This document shows, piece after piece, positions 17,688 through 26,160 of a stretch of DNA of 64,000 bases. The stretch comes from Prevotella sp. (GTDB lineage Bacteria; Bacteroidota; Bacteroidia; Bacteroidales; Bacteroidaceae), in the NCBI GenBank assembly GCA_024684515.1, contig JAIKWS010000023.1, forward strand, positions 1 to 64,000. The letters run 5' to 3'. The notes beneath the pieces are model-generated. The model did no database searches. It saw only the letters and a list, made by a program, of their open reading frames with translations, and was not told the origin of the DNA. The translations under genes and the position numbers were made by a program. Position 1 is the first letter of the stretch. Each line of letters begins with the position of its first letter.

Positions 17688-18073
17688 CAATACAGAAGAG
17701 AATGGTGCTTGCTGGTTCGCTGGTGATGGTGTTGGTGGTACTACTGATGCCTCTGGTGAACCTGATGAGCTATCGCTTTGGGCTCTTTGAGCTGCCGCAT
17801 AAGATAGAAAGACTGGTGGATGGAACAGGAGCACAGGTGATAGGTTTTGTGCTGCTGGCTGCATTGGTGATTTCCCCGCTAGTGCTAGGTGTGCTCACGT
17901 GGGTGAAGGGACGAGCCCCCAAGGTAGTGGTGGTGCTGCCACTTTGCTTCTCAGCCGTGCTGACGATATTGCTGTTGGTGGCAAAGAAGCCCGATCCAGG
18001 GATCGGACTGTGGGTCTATCTGTGTATGGCAGCAGTGGTGGCTGTCGACGCACTGAGAAAGGAGAAGAGCTAA
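17684..18073 (+). CDS. Small hypothetical membrane protein
   Basis: A 129-residue protein with about four hydrophobic helices (around 7-27, 50-72, 80-98, 105-122) and a basic tail RKEKS. I recognise no family. Coupled translation with waaA (4-bp overlap) suggests an envelope role. A strong terminator follows. Confidence 0.7.
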   Translation: MTIQKRMVLAGSLVMVLVVLLMPLVNLMSYRFGLFELPHKIERLVDGTGAQVIGFVLLAALVISPLVLGVLTWVKGRAPKVVVVLPLCFSAVLTILLLVAKKPDPGIGLWVYLCMAAVVAVDALRKEKS

Positions 18074-18095
18074 AAGAGAAAGGAAGCAAAAGAGC

Positions 18096-18131
18096 AAAAA
18101 GCCCGCCCACAAATCACTGGGCGGGCTTTTT
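18096..18131 (+). terminator. Intrinsic terminator of the gltX operon
   Basis: AAAAAGCCCGCCC..GGGCGGGCTTTTT; symmetrical flanks make it potentially bidirectional. Confidence 0.9.
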
Positions 18132-18141
18132 GGGATATTTT

Positions 18142-18342
18142 CATGCGGGAAAACCGCATGACACCAAAACACAAGATGCATGCGATTCATGCGGGGAAAC
18201 CGCATGACACCAAAACACCAGGACACCAGACGCATGCGATTCATGCGGGGAAACCGCATGATACCAAAACACCAAGACACCAGACGCATGCGATTCATGC
18301 GGGAAAAGCGCATGACACCAAATTTGTGCGGGAAACCGCATG
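18142..18342. repeat. REP-like hairpin cluster, five copies
   Basis: CATGCGG(G)GAAA(A)(C/G)CGCATG hairpins at about 18142, 18188, 18242, 18296 and 18325. The first four are followed by ACACCAAAACAC.. and spaced 46-54 bp, with ACACCAGACGCATGCGATT between some units. The ORF-track proteins rich in MRFSRMNRM come from these units and are not genes. Confidence 0.85.
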
Positions 18343-18374
18343 CATCGGGGGGGGAATCAGGGAGGGCAGGGGGA

Positions 18375-19751
18375 CTAGCCCTGCATGTCGTAGACGACCT
18401 GCATGAGTCGCTTGCCCAGCTGATCAGCCTCTTCCATGGTCTGTGCCTCGCTATAGACGCGGATGATAGGCTCGGTATTGGATTTGCGCAGGTGTACCCA
18501 TTTGGTTGGGAAATCGATTTTCACACCATCGATATCGTTGACGGTAGCCTCAGCATCCTGTGCGAACATCTCCTTGACCTTAAGCAGGATAGCATCCACG
18601 TCCGTCTCTGGTGTGAGGTCGATGCGGTTTTTTGCAATCTGATAGTCAGGGAAAGTCTGACGCAGCTCACTAGCGCTACATCCCTTCTGTGCGAGACTGG
18701 ACAGGAAGAGAGCAATCCCAACAAGGGCATCGCGACCATAGTGGCTCTCAGGATAGATGACACCACCATTTCCCTCACCGCCAATGACAGCTCCCACCTC
18801 CTTCATCTTCGTGGTAACGTTGACCTCGCCAACGGCAGCAGCCGTATACTTGCCACCATGCTTCTCCGTGACATCGCGAAGGGCACGTGTAGAGCTGAGG
18901 TTGCTAACCGTATTGCCCACGGTATGAGCCAGGACATAGTCAGCCACGCTGACCAGTGTATATTCCTCGCCAAACATCTTGCCATTCTCGCAGATGAACG
19001 CCAGTCGGTCTACGTCAGGGTCTACGACGATGCCCAGGTCGAAGCCCCCCTGTCGCATGCGGTCCATGATGCCTGCGAGGTTCTTCTCCAGAGGCTCTGG
19101 GTTGTGAGCAAACTGTCCTGTGCACTCGCCATTGAGTATTTCGAAATCCACTCCCAGTGCCTTGAAGAGGTCAGGCAGTATGACACCCCCCACGCTGTTG
19201 ATGGTATCTGCACAGACACGGAAATGTCGCTTCCTGATAGCCTCCACGTCAGCCAGTGTGAGGTTGAGCACCGACTCTATATGCCGTTGGTTCATGGTGT
19301 CGTCCTTGATGATGCATCCCAGTCGTTCTACTGGTGCATAGTCGAAGTTCTCCTCAGCAGCAATGCGCAGCACCTCTGCTCCATCCTCAGCAGTGAGGAA
19401 CTCGCCCTCGCTATTGAGTAGCTTCAGGGCATTCCACTGAGTGGGGTTATGGCTGGCAGTGATGATGATGCCTCCGTCTGCATTGTGCCATCGTACTGCC
19501 AGTTCTGTGGTAGGTGTTGTTGCCAGTCCGATGTCGATGACTTCATAGCCCATGCCCACGAGTGTGCCGCAAACCACATCCCTCACCATAGGTCCGCTGA
19601 TGCGTCCATCGCGACCCACCACGATGCGCTGACCTTTTATGAAGGTGGCATAAGCTGTTGTAAACTTTACGATGTCTAGTGGGTTGAGAGTGTCACCCGT
19701 ATGTCCGCCAATGGTTCCGCGGATGCCCGAAATGGATTTGATGAGTGTCAT
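18375..19751 (-). CDS. glmM: Phosphoglucosamine mutase / phosphohexomutase
   Basis: A 458-residue alpha-D-phosphohexomutase. The phosphoserine loop is TASHNPTQWNALK (about residue 100), the metal loop DPDVDRLAF, the sugar loop GEGNGGVIYP, and the C-terminal phosphate loop RKSNTEPIIRVYSEA. In Bacteroidales the gene in this position next to DUF4827 is usually called GlmM and feeds UDP-GlcNAc synthesis; a phosphomannomutase role cannot be excluded. Its start overlaps the DUF4827 stop by 4 bp. Confidence 0.92.
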   Translation of the reverse strand: MTLIKSISGIRGTIGGHTGDTLNPLDIVKFTTAYATFIKGQRIVVGRDGRISGPMVRDVVCGTLVGMGYEVIDIGLATTPTTELAVRWHNADGGIIITASHNPTQWNALKLLNSEGEFLTAEDGAEVLRIAAEENFDYAPVERLGCIIKDDTMNQRHIESVLNLTLADVEAIRKRHFRVCADTINSVGGVILPDLFKALGVDFEILNGECTGQFAHNPEPLEKNLAGIMDRMRQGGFDLGIVVDPDVDRLAFICENGKMFGEEYTLVSVADYVLAHTVGNTVSNLSSTRALRDVTEKHGGKYTAAAVGEVNVTTKMKEVGAVIGGEGNGGVIYPESHYGRDALVGIALFLSSLAQKGCSASELRQTFPDYQIAKNRIDLTPETDVDAILLKVKEMFAQDAEATVNDIDGVKIDFPTKWVHLRKSNTEPIIRVYSEAQTMEEADQLGKRLMQVVYDMQG

Positions 19752-20377
19752 AAATCAGTCTTTCGTTGGAAACTTATTTCATAATAATAGGGATAGACGT
19801 AGTATGAGGCATTGCTGTGCCCCTGTGTATGAGGCACGATGAGTCGTACCTTGGCGATATGGTCGGTTGCTGACCGTGGTCGTCCCATGTTGAGATATGG
19901 CAGTGGTACCAGCAGTCCCTGTGGCACCGAATTGCCCAGAGATGATGATGCCCAAGCGCCACTGGTGAACGAAGCGGTGAAGGTGTTGCCCTGCCGTTTG
20001 ACGTTCATCACGTCGACGTCGTAGGGGTTCACATCGTTGTAGCGTACCGTTGTGTCTAGGAGGCATATCTCCAGGAACCGCACCAGCAGGTCGCTGTTCT
20101 CTCCGTCCTGAATAGGAGTTCCGCATCCCTTATGTACGATTTGCATGTAGACACCCGAGTTGTCCATATATACAAACTCCCGCTTGTCGACATCGGTGAC
20201 ATCGCCATTGGCATGGAACTGGCTCTCGGTGATGACCACGAAGCTGCTGTCTGCCAGGAACTGTCGTATGGCCTTGCGTTCCTTGTCCTTTTTGTCGCCA
20301 TAGGTCTCATAGTCGTTGCATGCGACCATAGATGTCAGGCAGCAGACGGTCAGGATGGCTATCATCAGTTTTTTCAT
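19748..20377 (-). CDS. DUF4827 lipoprotein
   Basis: A 209-residue lipoprotein from ATG 20377 (MKKLMIAILT). The signal peptide ends in the lipobox MVAC, after which the Cys would be lipidated. The rest matches the Bacteroidales DUF4827 family, which resembles peptidyl-prolyl isomerase-like folds without a known reaction. The ORF-track start at 20413 is discarded, because the promoter lies there. Coupled to glmM. Confidence 0.85.
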   Translation of the reverse strand: MKKLMIAILTVCCLTSMVACNDYETYGDKKDKERKAIRQFLADSSFVVITESQFHANGDVTDVDKREFVYMDNSGVYMQIVHKGCGTPIQDGENSDLLVRFLEICLLDTTVRYNDVNPYDVDVMNVKRQGNTFTASFTSGAWASSSLGNSVPQGLLVPLPYLNMGRPRSATDHIAKVRLIVPHTQGHSNASYYVYPYYYEISFQRKTDL

Positions 20378-20410
20378 CTTATCTCTTTTATAGGATTTCA
20401 TTATTGGGTG

Positions 20411-20441
20411 CAAAGTTACTTCATTTCAGCGACATAGCCAA
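20411..20441 (-). promoter_or_regulatory. Promoter of the DUF4827-glmM pair
   Basis: On the minus strand TTGG (20438-20441), about 20 nt, TAACTTTG (20411-20418). Confidence 0.7.
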
Positions 20442-20486
20442 GCGTTTCGTTTGAAAGTTCACTTTCTTTACACCTTTATAACGTAT

Positions 20487-21521
20487 TTAGAGCAAGTCGC
20501 TGAAGGCCTCGATGGCCTGTTTGGTGATTTCCACAGCCTTTTCGATCGAGCAGTCCAGTCGTCCTCCAGAGGCATTCAGGTGTCCTCCTCCGTTGAAGAA
20601 CTGAGCGGCCATTTTGTTGCATGGGAACTGGTCTACCGATCGTAGTGACACCCAAATGAGATTGTCCTTCTCCGTATCCTCTCTCAGCGAGATGCTCAGT
20701 TTGTGGCCTTTGATCTGCAGTGGCATGTTGACCAGTCCCTCGGCATCGCCCTTGATGAACTGGAAGCGTTTCATATCCTCGCGTGAGATGGTGAAGTAGC
20801 TGGCATGATGCTGAGCATCGACCACCAGTCGTTCGTACATGACGAAGCCCGTGAGTCGTAGTCTGTTTTCCGAGAAGTTATGATAGACGTTACGATAGAT
20901 CTTGTCTTTGTTGATATGCTTGGTGAGCAGTTGTGAGATGATGAAGAAGATGTCTGGGTCGTTGCTGTTGAAGGTGAAAGCCCCCGTATCCGTCATCATT
21001 CCGCAGTAGAGAGGAATGGCAAAGGGCTTGTCGAGCTTCTGGAAGCATCCCAGCTGCCACACCAGTCTGAACACTAGTTCGCAGGTGCTGCTGGCCGATG
21101 GTCGTGAGATGACGATGGCAGCCTTCACGTCCGGGTCGAGGTGATGGTCTATGAGCACCTTCTTTGCTGGCGATGCCTTCAGAGCCTCTGCCATCTCGCC
21201 AGTGCGGCTGAGTGTGTTGAAATCCAGGCAGAAGATGAGGTCGGCATGTTGCAACTGGAAGTCGCATCCCTCGCGATGCTTGTCGTAGCGGATGATTTTT
21301 TCTGAGTTGGGCAACCACTGCAGGAAATCAGGAAACTGGTCAGGAACGAAGACCTCAGGCTGTTTGCCAAATGCCGTCCTGAGCCCCTCGGCCCAAGCCA
21401 GGCTAGAGCCCAAAGCATCGCCATCGGGGTTGTGATGACACACGATGACGATGTTGTCAGAGGCAGAAATAAGCGTGCGAAGTTGCTCGCACGCCTGGTC
21501 TGTCAGAATGTTTTCTAGCAT
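20487..21521 (-). CDS. DHH-DHHA1 phosphoesterase (NrnA-like oligoribonuclease/pAp phosphatase)
   Basis: A 344-residue cytoplasmic enzyme of the NrnA type, which degrades nanoRNAs and/or 3'-phosphoadenosine 5'-phosphate. The metal-binding motifs are in order: HHNPDGDALGSSLA, LDFN, the DHH triad in VLIDHHLDPD, and the DHHA1 substrate motif GGGHLNASGG. It starts directly after the stop of the sugar nucleotidyltransferase gene (no gap). It is upstream of DUF4827-glmM, as is usual in Bacteroidales. Confidence 0.92.
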   Translation of the reverse strand: MLENILTDQACEQLRTLISASDNIVIVCHHNPDGDALGSSLAWAEGLRTAFGKQPEVFVPDQFPDFLQWLPNSEKIIRYDKHREGCDFQLQHADLIFCLDFNTLSRTGEMAEALKASPAKKVLIDHHLDPDVKAAIVISRPSASSTCELVFRLVWQLGCFQKLDKPFAIPLYCGMMTDTGAFTFNSNDPDIFFIISQLLTKHINKDKIYRNVYHNFSENRLRLTGFVMYERLVVDAQHHASYFTISREDMKRFQFIKGDAEGLVNMPLQIKGHKLSISLREDTEKDNLIWVSLRSVDQFPCNKMAAQFFNGGGHLNASGGRLDCSIEKAVEITKQAIEAFSDLL

Positions 21522-22448
21522 TTAAAACAGTTTGTTAGGATAGACACCCTCGTCGACCAGCTTCTGGATGCGGTCGACAGTAGCCTGACGGTCAGCAGCA
21601 TAGGTCACTCCAAACCACTTCGAGGTGGTGTCGAGGACCTCGCATGTAGCGGTACCCTCGGTGATGAGCTTGTTCACCATCAGCGGGATGAAGAACTCGG
21701 CCTTCAGGTTCTCCATGTTCTTCGGATCGCTGAGGAACTCCTTGAAGTAGGCCTCGCTATAGTCGAAGTAGTCAGGAGTGAATCCCCACATATTCATAGA
21801 TACAGGTACGTTCTCCTCGAGCGGCTGCCACGTACCCTGCTCGTCCTTGTAGCAGATGGGGTTCTCGCCCTTGTCGTTGGCTATGCGCATGATCTCTGTA
21901 CGTTCCACGACATCCGTGAGATGCCGCTTCTCGTTGTAGGCACAAACGCCACGGGCCACACTGCCGTTCTCGCTCAGTGTGTTGCAGCAGCGGAATCCCA
22001 CCATCGCGTACTGGTTCTTGGCACCCTCTGGCAGCTCGGCCAGGAACTTTCCAATCTGCATGAAGGCATCGCGGCCATAGAAATCGTCACAGTTGATGAC
22101 GCAGAAAGGCTCTTTGATGACCTCCTTGCCCATGAGCACAGCGTGGTTGGTGCCCCATGGCTTTACACGTCCCTCAGGCACCTTGAATCCCTCGGGCAGT
22201 GCGTCCAGGGCCTGGAAACAGAGTTCGCAGGGCACCTGTCCCTCGTATTTGGCGAGGATCTGCGTGCGGAACTGCTCTTCGAAGTCCTTGCGGATTACCC
22301 ATACGATTTTGCCGAAGCCAGCCTGAATGGCATCGTAGATACTATAGTCCATGATGGTCTCGCCATTGGGGCCCAGACCGTCGAGCTGCTTCAGTCCGCC
22401 ATAGCGGCTGCCCATGCCAGCAGCAAGCAGGAAAAGAGTTGGTTTCAT
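21522..22448 (-). CDS. Sugar-phosphate nucleotidyltransferase
   Basis: A 308-residue NTP-transferase fold protein. The signature loop is LLAAGMGSRYGGLKQ with GPNGETIMDYSI; later are INCDDFYGRDAF and the metal Asp. The family resembles UTP-glucose-1-phosphate uridylyltransferases in Bacteroidetes, but substrate is not certain. First gene of the operon with the DHH protein. Confidence 0.85.
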   Translation of the reverse strand: MKPTLFLLAAGMGSRYGGLKQLDGLGPNGETIMDYSIYDAIQAGFGKIVWVIRKDFEEQFRTQILAKYEGQVPCELCFQALDALPEGFKVPEGRVKPWGTNHAVLMGKEVIKEPFCVINCDDFYGRDAFMQIGKFLAELPEGAKNQYAMVGFRCCNTLSENGSVARGVCAYNEKRHLTDVVERTEIMRIANDKGENPICYKDEQGTWQPLEENVPVSMNMWGFTPDYFDYSEAYFKEFLSDPKNMENLKAEFFIPLMVNKLITEGTATCEVLDTTSKWFGVTYAADRQATVDRIQKLVDEGVYPNKLF

Positions 22449-22945
22449 CTTGTTATGGTTTTACGTAAAACACTATTTTTCATATTTGCCTGCAAAAGTA
22501 CAAAAAAAGAATGAATCCACAAAATTTTTGGGAAGGATAAAGCAGTGATTACACATTATTATATATATAGGGGTGCGAAGAGGGGAGGAGAGTCGCAGCA
22601 AAAGCAACTGGCTGCGGGGTGGGTGAGGGAGGGACAGAGATGGACGTTGTAAGGATATTTCCATGAGGCTATGGGAGGGAAATTTTGCTGCCATACTAGG
22701 AAAAACTTTTTTCCTAACTAGAAAAATATTTTTTCCTAACTAGGGAAAAAAAAGGCCCCTTCTGGACGTTTTTCCGGATGTAAGGATTTTTCCAAAAGGT
22801 CGGAGTCAGAGAGGATGTCTTTGGTCCAGTCCGTACCTTAAAAAATCGAGGAACAGTTTGTATTTGAAAAAAAATTTGTATCTTTGCAGCCAAATGGTGC
22901 GTCATCGCGGCAATGCGTGGTGAGAGCACACGAGGTAGACGGACG
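22449..22945. other. Intergenic region between divergent operons
   Basis: No gene is seen. It has a minus-strand promoter for the nucleotidyltransferase (TACTTTTG, 22493-22500) and the cbiA promoter at 22857-22886. At about 22695-22750 are three palindromic (T)TTTCCTAACTAG(G)AAA-type motifs, followed by a TCCGGA-centred hairpin (ACGTTTTTCCGGATGTAAGG). No B12-box (AGCCAGGAGACCTGCC-like) is visible. Confidence 0.6.
22857..22886 (+). promoter_or_regulatory. Promoter of the late cobalamin block
   Basis: TTTG (22857-22860), 18 nt, TATCTTTG (22879-22886). The predicted leader is only ~50 nt, too short for a cobalamin riboswitch. Confidence 0.65.
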
Positions 22946-24214
22946 ATGAAGACACAGTTTGTGATAGCAGCACCCATGAGTGGCAGCGGGAAGACCACTG
23001 TCAGTCGCGGTCTGATGGCAGCTTTTGTACAACAGGGACAACGGGTGCAGCCCTTCAAGTGTGGTCCTGACTATATCGATACGAAGTTTCATGAGGCCGT
23101 CTGTGGTCGTCCGTCTGTCAATCTCGATACCTTCATGGCCTTGCCAGCCCATGTGCGAGAGCTCTATAGTCGCTATGGCAGCAGTGCCGATGTGTGTGTG
23201 GTAGAGGGGATGATGGGCATGTACGACGGGTATGATCGCGACAGGGGCTCTGCTGCAGAGATAGCCCGCGAGCTGGGACTGCCAGTGGTGCTGGTGGTAG
23301 ATGCCCGTAGTGCAGCCTATTCGATGGCCCCGCTGTTGAAGGGCTTTGTCAGCTTCAGGGATGATGTGCATGTGGCAGGTGTCATCTTCAACAAGGTGGG
23401 ATCGGGACGACACGAACAGATGCTGCGACAGGTGTGCGAGGACTTGCAGCTGGAGTGCTTTGGGTGCATACCCCGTTGCCAGGACCTGGAACAGGCATCG
23501 CGATATCTTGGACTCGATTTCAGTAAGGGGTTGAGAGATAAGGGGTTGGAACATCTGATGGAGACTTTCTCTACGATAGCGAAAGCATTGGTGGGCCTGG
23601 GTAGAGAGGTGGAGGAGAGCAGAGGCGATGATGCATGCGTGGAAACCGCATGCCACCAGGTGGTGGTAGCCCGTAATGAGGAGGCTTTCTCTTTTATCTA
23701 TCAGGAAACGCTGGATGCTTTTGGAGATGTGCGTTTCTTTGATCCAGAGACGGAAGAGCCACGGCTGGAAGGCTGTGACCTGCTCTATCTGCCAGGTGGC
23801 TATCCAGAGAAACATCTCGAGGCACTGATAGCTGCTGAAGCCACCCGTAGGGCTATCCGTGACTATGCTGAACGGGGAGGACGTATCGTGGCAGAATGTG
23901 GAGGCATGATGTACCTCTGTCGTAGTATTGTCACTGACGAGGGTGAATATCCTATGTGCGGTGTGCTGCCCTGTAGCATCAGTGCCAGGAAAGCTGACCG
24001 CCATCTGTCACTGGGCTATCGCCAGTTTACCCTCGATGGTCGCCAGTACCGTGGTCACGAGTTCCACTATACCCAGTTCGTGGGTGAGGTGCCCCCATCT
24101 GTCTGTCAGGTCTACAATGCCCAGGGAGAGCCAGTGGCGACACCCATCCTTCGCTATAAGAATGTACTTGCCAGTTATACCCATCTATACTTGAATGAAA
24201 CAAATATATACTAA
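22946..24214 (+). CDS. cbiA: Cobyrinate a,c-diamide synthase (hydrogenobyrinate type cannot be excluded)
   Basis: A 422-residue ATP-dependent glutamine amidotransferase that amidates the a and c side chains of cobyrinate. The P-loop is PMSGSGKTTVSRGL, followed by FKCGPDYIDTKFHE and VEGMMGMYDG. The C-terminal class I glutaminase domain has the nucleophile in ECGGMMYLC and the late catalytic His in HEFHYTQ. Start chosen at ATG 22946 (MKTQFVIAAP); 22913 would add a non-family leader. Residues ~230-238 (ACVETACHQ) are encoded by a copy of the REP-like hairpin, in the linker between the two domains. Overlaps the adenosyltransferase gene by 20 bp. Confidence 0.94.
   Translation: MKTQFVIAAPMSGSGKTTVSRGLMAAFVQQGQRVQPFKCGPDYIDTKFHEAVCGRPSVNLDTFMALPAHVRELYSRYGSSADVCVVEGMMGMYDGYDRDRGSAAEIARELGLPVVLVVDARSAAYSMAPLLKGFVSFRDDVHVAGVIFNKVGSGRHEQMLRQVCEDLQLECFGCIPRCQDLEQASRYLGLDFSKGLRDKGLEHLMETFSTIAKALVGLGREVEESRGDDACVETACHQVVVARNEEAFSFIYQETLDAFGDVRFFDPETEEPRLEGCDLLYLPGGYPEKHLEALIAAEATRRAIRDYAERGGRIVAECGGMMYLCRSIVTDEGEYPMCGVLPCSISARKADRHLSLGYRQFTLDGRQYRGHEFHYTQFVGEVPPSVCQVYNAQGEPVATPILRYKNVLASYTHLYLNETNIY
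23634..23660 (+). repeat. REP-like hairpin inside cbiA
   Basis: CATGCGTGGAAACCGCATG followed by CCACCAGG matches the intergenic unit CATGCGGGAAAACCGCATG + GCACCAGG. It is in frame and adds about nine residues. Confidence 0.7.
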
Positions 24215-24665
24215 GACAGGCGATCAGGGACAGACGAGTCTGAGAGGCGGACAACGGGTGCCCAAGGACGATGTGCGCATAGAGGCCAACGGACAGCTGG
24301 ACATGCTGAATGCATTGTTGGGACTGCTGGTCAGCCAGGAGCCCAATCCCCTGTTGGAAGACATACAGCGAGAGCTGATGACGGTGATGAGCCATGTGGC
24401 TACTCCCGATGGACAGGAGAACCCACGACAGCTGCACTGTGAGGAGCTGATTTATCGAATGGAACAGGCCATCGATGCCATGAACCAGCATCCAGCCGGA
24501 TTTGTGTTGCCACGAGGCATCCTTCATGTGGCACGGGCCCAGTGTCGCACTGCCGAACGCAGACTGTGGACAGTACATCGTGAGCATCCACTGGAAGCGT
24601 CCATCCTCCGTATGATCAACCGTCTGAGCGACTATCTCTTTGTGCTTGCCTATGAGAAACAATGA
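24195..24665 (+). CDS. Cob(I)yrinate a,c-diamide adenosyltransferase, PduO type
   Basis: A 156-residue enzyme that transfers the 5'-deoxyadenosyl group from ATP to Co(I) corrinoid. Family motifs: TKTGDQGQTSL at the N terminus (ATP phosphate loop), RIEANGQLDMLNALLG, ARAQCRTAERR, and LNRLSDYLFVLA-like ending INRLSDYLFVLA. It is shorter than most PduO proteins (~180) but all conserved blocks are present. It overlaps cbiA and cobQ at both ends. Confidence 0.93.
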   Translation: MKQIYTKTGDQGQTSLRGGQRVPKDDVRIEANGQLDMLNALLGLLVSQEPNPLLEDIQRELMTVMSHVATPDGQENPRQLHCEELIYRMEQAIDAMNQHPAGFVLPRGILHVARAQCRTAERRLWTVHREHPLEASILRMINRLSDYLFVLAYEKQ

Positions 24666-26160
24666 CCTACACCCACTGATGCTCGCAGGCACAGGCAGTG
24701 ACGTAGGCAAGAGTGTCATCGCCACAGCCCTCTGCCGTATCTTCCTGCAGGATGGCTATCACCCAGCACCTTTCAAGGCCCAGAATATGGCCCTCAACTC
24801 CTATGCCACCCCTGACGGGCTGGAGATAGGACGGGCACAGGCCGTACAGGCAGAGGCAGCAGGACTGCCCTGTCATACGGATATGAACCCACTGCTGCTG
24901 AAGCCACAGAGCGACCATACGTCGCAGGTGGTGCTGCACGGACGTCCCATAGGCAATCGCGATGCCTATGACTTCTGGCGCAAGGGAGCCAGTGGAGATA
25001 TTGACTTCAGGAAAGAGGTCTGCGATGCCTATGACAGACTGGCAGCAAGCTATAACCCCATCGTGATGGAGGGAGCAGGGAGTATCAGCGAGATCAATCT
25101 TCGGGACCATGACCTGGTGAATATGCCTATGGCCCGTCATGCAGGGGCAGACGTCATACTGGTGGCAGATATCGACCGAGGTGGGGTGTTTGCCTCTGTC
25201 TATGGAAGTATTGCCCTGCAGACACCAGAGGATAAAGGACGTATCAAGGGCATCATCATCAATAAGTTCCGTGGCGACCTGCGACTCTTCGACGAGGGAC
25301 GCAGGATGCTCGAGGATATCTGTAGGGTGCCTGTTCTAGGCGTTATCCCCTATGTGAAAGACATCCATATAGAAGGTGAGGACAGTGTGGCCCTGGACCA
25401 TAAGAATGTCAAGCCAGAGGGGGCACAGCTGGAGGTGGCAGTGGTGCGACTGCCCCATCTGTCGAACTATACCGATTTTGACATGCTGGAGCTGGACCAT
25501 CGCGTACATCTTTATTATACAGCAGAGGCAGCAGACCTAGGCAGTGCGGATATCATCATCCTGCCAGGCACGAAGTCCACACTGAGTGACCTGCAGTGGT
25601 TGCGGGAGAAAAGACTCTCAGAAGCTATCCTAAGGGCCCATCGTGAGGGTCATACCGTACTGGGTATCTGTGGAGGCTATCAGATGATGGGTGTGGAGGT
25701 GATGGATCCAGAGCATGTGGAGGGGTCGCAGGAGCGATTGCCAGGACTGGGACTCCTGCCCGTCAGTACTACGATGAGTGGGGAGAAGGTGACTCGACAG
25801 ACCACTTTCAGGCTGGCGATGCAGCCATCATCAGGACAGCTGCATGGCTATGAGATCCACATGGGTAAGACCATAGCCGTGGGAGAAGCACCTAAAAGCC
25901 CTGTGGCACTGCTTGATGATGGTCGCGAGGATGGCTATCTCGTCAGTCAGAAGTGCATGGGAACCTATCTGCATGGCATCCTCGACAACAGAACGTTCAT
26001 AGACTACCTGTTGCAGTCCTATGTCGATAGGATTGACCTCTCATCCGACATTCCTGACTATCAGACCTATAAGGAAGAACAGTATAACCTGTTGGCCGAT
26101 CATGTGAGGAAATACCTGGATATGGACCAACTGTATAAAATCCTGACGAGCAATGGTTAA
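24652..26160 (+). CDS. cobQ: Adenosylcobyric acid synthase
   Basis: A 502-residue amidotransferase that amidates side chains b, d, e and g of adenosylcobyrinate diamide. The P-loop region is LAGTGSDVGKSVIATAL, then FKAQNMALNSYAT (typical of CobQ) and EGAGSISEINLRDHD. The glutaminase domain has GICGGYQMMG for the nucleophile, and HGYEIHMG with YLHGILDN for the His. ATG 24652 (MRNNDLHPLM) is preferred to TTG 24640. Overlaps neighbours by 14 and 8 bp. Confidence 0.95.
   Translation: MRNNDLHPLMLAGTGSDVGKSVIATALCRIFLQDGYHPAPFKAQNMALNSYATPDGLEIGRAQAVQAEAAGLPCHTDMNPLLLKPQSDHTSQVVLHGRPIGNRDAYDFWRKGASGDIDFRKEVCDAYDRLAASYNPIVMEGAGSISEINLRDHDLVNMPMARHAGADVILVADIDRGGVFASVYGSIALQTPEDKGRIKGIIINKFRGDLRLFDEGRRMLEDICRVPVLGVIPYVKDIHIEGEDSVALDHKNVKPEGAQLEVAVVRLPHLSNYTDFDMLELDHRVHLYYTAEAADLGSADIIILPGTKSTLSDLQWLREKRLSEAILRAHREGHTVLGICGGYQMMGVEVMDPEHVEGSQERLPGLGLLPVSTTMSGEKVTRQTTFRLAMQPSSGQLHGYEIHMGKTIAVGEAPKSPVALLDDGREDGYLVSQKCMGTYLHGILDNRTFIDYLLQSYVDRIDLSSDIPDYQTYKEEQYNLLADHVRKYLDMDQLYKILTSNG

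Noticed and set aside
17951-18406. Proteins rich in MRFSRMNRM or MRENRMTPKH from the ORF track
   Set aside because: They are translations of REP-like hairpin units, with no independent coding support.
22449-22945. Cobalamin riboswitch upstream of cbiA
   Set aside because: No B12 box or GCCACTG-type motif was found, and the predicted leader is only about 50 nt.
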